Assembly: GCA_934661195.1 (NCBI GenBank)
Contig: CAKUJD010000005.1
Location: forward strand, 1 to 64,000
DNA: 64,000 bases
From: an uncultured Muribaculaceae bacterium
GTDB lineage: Bacteria; Bacteroidota; Bacteroidia; Bacteroidales; Muribaculaceae
Direction: 5' to 3'
Positions within the stretch are counted from its first letter, which is position 1. Every line of letters begins with the position of its first letter. The notes beneath the pieces were generated by a model that worked only from the letters and a program-made list of their open reading frames with translations, had not been told where the DNA came from and made no database searches. Below, one piece after another: positions 60,578 to 64,000 of the stretch. The translations under genes were made by a program, and so were the position numbers.

Positions 60578-61649
60578 TTTCAATCACTATTTTTGAGTAA
60601 TATTCCTTGCCGTCGGGAGTAACGCCCTTTTCCCAGGTGTGCCGGCCCGGATACATGATTTCGAGCCGCCGTGCCACCTGCTCGAGCCCTATGCCCGAGC
60701 CGCTTTTGTCGTTGCGCTGCTTGGGGTGGTTGCTGTTGCGGATTTCGCACACCACGTTGTCGCCATCTTTGGCCAGGCGCACATATATGTGGCCCGTGCC
60801 TGCCTGCGACACGCCGTGCTTGAAGGCGTTTTCAATCAGCGAGATGAATATGAGCGGGGCTATGGGCTGTGCATCGTCGGGCGCTATGCTGATGTCGGTG
60901 TCGATTTTCACGCTGCTGGTCACCCTTATGCGCATCAGCGCAATGTAGTTTTGCATGAACGCCACTTCCTTGTACAGCGGCACGTAGTTCTGCTGGTTGT
61001 CATACAGCACGTGGCGCAGCAGCTTGCTCAGCTCCTCCACGGCGTGTTGCGCCTTGTCGGCGTCGAAGGCGATGAGGGCGTAGATGTTGTTGAGCGTGTT
61101 GAGCAGAAAGTGCGGGTTCAGCTGGTTGCGCAGGTTGCGCAGCTCGGCCTCGGTGCGTATCTTTTCGGCCTCTTTTCGGGCCTCCTCCAGATGCTGCCAC
61201 CGCTGTCCCAGCTTTATGGCCACGCTCAGCGCCACTATCAGCACCAGCATTATCACCGACTGGAAATACATGGGCCACTTTGGCGGCCCGAAGGCGCCGC
61301 GCGGCCGGTGGCGGCGCATTTCGGCAATGGGAAATGTGTCGGCCGTCAGGTGCCACCAGCCCATGGTGAGGCACATGGCTGCGATGATCAGTACCGCGTT
61401 GGCCGCCACAAACGCATTGACGCGCTTGCGGAACAGCAGCCGCGGCACCAAAACCAGCAGGTTGGCGTAGAACACTATCATGTAGCTCATGGGGCTGCCC
61501 AGCGAGCGCATGAACCGGCTCAGCGTCACGCTCCACGAGTCGGTGGGGTTGTAGAAAAACAGCGGGAAAAACACCACTATTCCCCAGCACAGGGCCTGCA
61601 CCAGCAGGCTGCGCCGCGTGTATCCGTCGGATTGCTTGGTGGCTAACAT
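60552..61649 (-). CDS. LytS/YehU-type sensor histidine kinase
   Basis: I start at the ATG at 61649 (365 residues). The N-terminal half has four hydrophobic segments (about 15-32, 52-72, 80-98, 128-147). The His-kinase domain carries Q-L-N-P-H180-F-L-L-N-T-L-N-N, the PF06580 phospho-acceptor motif. The ATPase part has S-L-I-E-N-A-F-K-H-G near 268 and G-S-G-I-G-L-E-Q-V near 320. It lies 40 bases after the ABC permease and overlaps the response-regulator gene, completing an exporter plus two-component arrangement. Confidence 0.93.
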   Translation of the reverse strand: MLATKQSDGYTRRSLLVQALCWGIVVFFPLFFYNPTDSWSVTLSRFMRSLGSPMSYMIVFYANLLVLVPRLLFRKRVNAFVAANAVLIIAAMCLTMGWWHLTADTFPIAEMRRHRPRGAFGPPKWPMYFQSVIMLVLIVALSVAIKLGQRWQHLEEARKEAEKIRTEAELRNLRNQLNPHFLLNTLNNIYALIAFDADKAQHAVEELSKLLRHVLYDNQQNYVPLYKEVAFMQNYIALMRIRVTSSVKIDTDISIAPDDAQPIAPLIFISLIENAFKHGVSQAGTGHIYVRLAKDGDNVVCEIRNSNHPKQRNDKSGSGIGLEQVARRLEIMYPGRHTWEKGVTPDGKEYYSKIVIENDSEVCHS

Positions 61650-61689
61650 AATGGGCAAATTTAGCAAAAACTTTTGTTAAAGTGGCATG

Positions 61690-62913
61690 CTATTCATATC
61701 TAATTGCCTCAATCGGGTCGAGGTTGGCCGCTTTCTTGGCCGGATACCAGCCGAAGAACACGCCTGTGATGGTGCACACCACAAACGACAGCACCACAGT
61801 CCAGGCCTCGATGCTGATGGGCCAGTGGGCGAACATCTTGACGGCAAACGAGGCCCCCACGCCCATAATCACGCCTATCACGCCGCCGGTGATGCTGATG
61901 AGTATCGACTCGATGAGGAATTGGCTGAGGATGTCGATGCCACGCGCGCCCACGCTCATGCGCAGGCCAATTTCGCGGGTGCGTTCGGTGACCGACACAT
62001 ACATGATGTTCATGATGCCTATGCCGCCCACTATCAGCGATATGCCGGCTATGCAGGCCAGCAGCGTGGTCATCATGCCAGTGGTGGAGTTCATCATCGA
62101 ACTGAGCTCCTCTTGCGAGCGAATCGAGAAGTCGTCTTCGTCGCTGGCCTTGAGTTTGTGGTCGGTGCGCAATATCGAGGTGATGTCGCTTATGGCAAGG
62201 TCGGTGATGTCTTCGGTCAGGGCCGAGGCATATATGCCTTGCAGGTAGGTCTGCGCCAGCATGCGCTTCATCACGGTGGTGTAGGGCGCCAGCACTATGT
62301 CGTCCTGGTCCATGCCCATCGAGTTGTAGCCTTTGCTCTTGAGCACGCCCACCACGCGCAGCGGTATTTTGTTGAAGCGTATCACCTGGCCTATGGGGTC
62401 GCCGCCGTTGGGAAACAGATTGTCGACAATGGTCTTGCCAATGACGCACACCTTGGCGGCCGACTTGATGTCGGCCTGGGTGAACATCTCGCCCGACTCC
62501 ACCGACAGCTGCCTGATGGTTAGGTAGTCGATGCTCACGCCGCTCACGCTGCTCTGGTAGTTGTTGTTGCCCATAATCAGCTGTCCCGAGCTCGACACAT
62601 TGGGGCTGACCGCTGCCAGATACTTGTTCTGGTTCACGATGTTCTGGTAGTCGGTGAGCGTGAGCGTCTCCATGTCGTCGGCACTTTGGCGCGCTCCGCC
62701 GGGGCCTTTGTCGGCGCCGGGGTGAATCATTATCATGTTTGAGCCCATCTCGGCTATCTGCTTCTGAATGCTTTGCTTCGAGCCCTGGCCTATGGCCAGC
62801 ATGGCAATCACCGAGGCCACGCCTATGATGATGCCCAGCATGGTGAGGAAGCTGCGCGTCTTGTTGTTGGCTATGGCCTTGAGGGCTATTTTAAATAGAT
62901 TTGTTCCGTTCAT
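61690..62913 (-). CDS. MacB-type ABC transporter permease
   Basis: This 407-residue permease has the FtsX/MacB topology: a helix near 20-42 after N-N-K-T-R-S-F-L-T-M-L-G-I-I-I-G, a large periplasmic domain (about 45-280) with G-S-N-M-I-M-I-H-P-G, and three more helices near 288-312, 335-362 and 370-392. The last residues, P-A-K-K-A-A-N-L-D-P-I-E-A-I-R-Y-E, are the classic MacB ending. It works with the adjacent ATPase and periplasmic adaptor as a tripartite exporter of macrolide-like, peptide or lipid substrates. The substrate here is unknown. Confidence 0.93.
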   Translation of the reverse strand: MNGTNLFKIALKAIANNKTRSFLTMLGIIIGVASVIAMLAIGQGSKQSIQKQIAEMGSNMIMIHPGADKGPGGARQSADDMETLTLTDYQNIVNQNKYLAAVSPNVSSSGQLIMGNNNYQSSVSGVSIDYLTIRQLSVESGEMFTQADIKSAAKVCVIGKTIVDNLFPNGGDPIGQVIRFNKIPLRVVGVLKSKGYNSMGMDQDDIVLAPYTTVMKRMLAQTYLQGIYASALTEDITDLAISDITSILRTDHKLKASDEDDFSIRSQEELSSMMNSTTGMMTTLLACIAGISLIVGGIGIMNIMYVSVTERTREIGLRMSVGARGIDILSQFLIESILISITGGVIGVIMGVGASFAVKMFAHWPISIEAWTVVLSFVVCTITGVFFGWYPAKKAANLDPIEAIRYE

Positions 62914-62945
62914 AAAAAATGCTCTAAATGTGTTGGCCGTCTGTG

Positions 62946-63701
62946 TTAGTCGTCTTGCTGCACGGGCAGACTGGCCAGTTTCTCGGCTGCATCCATGATG
63001 TGCGGGTTCAGCTCGTCGCTGCGAATTTTGCCGTCGCGCAGCATTATGTTGCGGCTTGAATATTGGGCTATCTCGGGGTTGTGGGTCACGAAAATGAGCG
63101 TGCGTCCCTCGTGATACAGCTCCTGAAACAGCACCAGGATTTCAAACGAGGTGCGGGTGTCGAGGTTGCCCGTGGCCTCATCGGCCAGAATCACGGCTGG
63201 GTCGTTGACCAGGGCGCGGGCTATGGCCACGCGCTGCATCTGTCCGCCCGACATCTGGTTGCTCTTGTGGTTAAGGCGCGAGCCGAGGCCCACGCGCTCG
63301 AGCGCGGCAATGGCACGGCGGCGGCGCTCCGCGGCGCTCACCGAGGGGTTGTACATCAGCGGCAGCTCCACATTTTCCACAGCCGTGGTCTTGGCCAGCA
63401 GGTTGTAGTTCTGAAACACAAAGCCTATCTTTCGGTTGCGCAATATGGCGCGCTGGGCCTTGCTCATTGAGCGCACCGGCGTGCCGTCGAGGCGGTATTC
63501 GCCGCTGGTGGGCGAGTCGAGGCAGCCCAGAATGTTGAGCAGGGTCGATTTGCCCGAGCCCGATGTGCCCATTATGGTCACAAACTCGCCCTCCCTTATG
63601 GTGAACGACACGCCGCGCAGCGCGTGCACCACCTCGTCGCCCACCACAAAGTTGCGCCTTATGTTGTCGAGCTCTATGATTGGTTTCTTGTTGTTGTCCA
63701 T
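62946..63701 (-). CDS. MacB/LolD-type ABC transporter ATP-binding protein
   Basis: I start at the ATG at 63701 (251 residues, M-D-N-N-K-K-P); the longer frame overlaps the adaptor gene. Walker A is G45-T-S-G-S-G-K-S52, the signature is M-S-G-G-Q-M-Q-R near 150, and Walker B is [12 protein letters not shown]. The A-L-R-G-V-S-F motif before Walker A is typical of the MacB/LolD branch. Here the ATPase and permease are separate genes, not fused as in E. coli MacB. Confidence 0.94.
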   Translation of the reverse strand: MDNNKKPIIELDNIRRNFVVGDEVVHALRGVSFTIREGEFVTIMGTSGSGKSTLLNILGCLDSPTSGEYRLDGTPVRSMSKAQRAILRNRKIGFVFQNYNLLAKTTAVENVELPLMYNPSVSAAERRRRAIAALERVGLGSRLNHKSNQMSGGQMQRVAIARALVNDPAVILADEATGNLDTRTSFEILVLFQELYHEGRTLIFVTHNPEIAQYSSRNIMLRDGKIRSDELNPHIMDAAEKLASLPVQQDD

Positions 63702-63726
63702 AAAGCAGAAAATAGTGATTTTGTGG

Positions 63727-64000
63727 TTACTTGGGCCCGTTGCCGCCCTTCTTCTTGTTGCTGCCTGGGCCCTTGGGGGCGAATGGCGACTGCTCGGAGT
63801 CGCCGCTCTCGCCGTCGGCATCGGCCTGGTCGTCGCCAGCCTGCAGCGATTGCGCGGCCACATCGAGCACCACTTGGGTGTTGAGGTCCACACCGCTCAG
63901 AATTTCGGTGCGGGTGCCGTCGGTGATGCCCACTTCCACCTTGTGTGCCACAAAGGTGTTGCCCTCCAGAGTCCACAGTTTGTGCTCGGCCTTGACGTCT
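63727..64000 (-). CDS. Periplasmic adaptor (HlyD/MacA-type), C-terminal fragment
   Basis: Only the last 91 codons are inside the window; the gene continues past the right edge. The visible part has the membrane-fusion-protein ending: F-V-A-H-K-V-E-V-G-I-T-D-G-T near the edge, and G-V-D-L-N-T-Q-V-V-L-D-V-A in the membrane-proximal domain. An acidic, then Lys/Gly/Asn-rich tail follows. It is upstream of the ATPase and permease genes on the same strand, 25 bases away, as in macAB operons. Confidence 0.82.
   Translation of the reverse strand, partial: DVKAEHKLWTLEGNTFVAHKVEVGITDGTRTEILSGVDLNTQVVLDVAAQSLQAGDDQADADGESGDSEQSPFAPKGPGSNKKKGGNGPK

Overview
The window looks like chromosomal DNA from a GC-rich member of the Bacteroidales, possibly Muribaculaceae or a Prevotella relative; the family-level guess is weak. 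The reasons are the recurring Bacteroidetes promoter form (TTTG or TTG, about 20 bases, then TAnnTTTG), A-rich start regions without clear Shine-Dalgarno sequences, and Bacteroidales-type families (GLUG-repeat surface protein, TonB receptor with a DUF5689 lipoprotein, DUF4834, DUF4923, NamZ/DUF1343, a periplasmic glutaminyl cyclase).

Layout. 1-7 kb: tRNA-Asn, a 2,040-residue GLUG-repeat exported protein and a DUF805 membrane protein. 7-11 kb (minus strand): NamZ exo-muramidase, sodium:solute symporter and WYL regulator, read as a peptidoglycan-sugar salvage operon. 11-15 kb: AT-richer membrane-linked hydrolase, S24/HTH repressor, M16 protease, frr. 15.5-16.9 kb: a DUF4143 ATPase gene bracketed by two nearly identical 45-base palindromes. 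17-19 kb (minus): a serine hydrolase and a GT11-like protein lacking the usual HxRRGDY motif. 19-32 kb: PBP1A, nadB, alanine/sodium symporter, TonB receptor plus DUF5689 lipoprotein, then psd and pssA for phosphatidylethanolamine synthesis. 32.2-33.1 kb: a nested inverted-repeat element and a relic of an RHS core domain. 33-37.6 kb: DUF4834, mutS and a U32 (TrhP-like) gene.

38-46 kb is the most unusual part: eleven plus-strand genes, visibly AT-richer than the flanks, that share small modules. They encode two DUF6591-like lipoproteins, a PH-like/LRR/proline-rich protein, a zinc-ribbon membrane protein, an SPFH protein ending in a GYF_2 domain, a stand-alone GYF_2 protein, a basic-tailed secreted protein, two small membrane proteins and twin secreted proteins with almost identical signal peptides. 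A long, structured leader precedes the cluster. I read it as an uncharacterised envelope or membrane-stress module.

46-59 kb holds recA, a DUF4923 lipoprotein, a translationally coupled SDR-HAD-ribF-upp operon, a prolyl oligopeptidase, a glutaminyl cyclase, a multi-pass GT-C-like protein and three unknown small genes. 58.8-64 kb (minus) holds a MacAB-type exporter (adaptor cut by the window end), a LytS-type kinase, a LytTR regulator and another GYF_2 membrane protein. No CRISPR array, intact transposase, rRNA or prophage was found.
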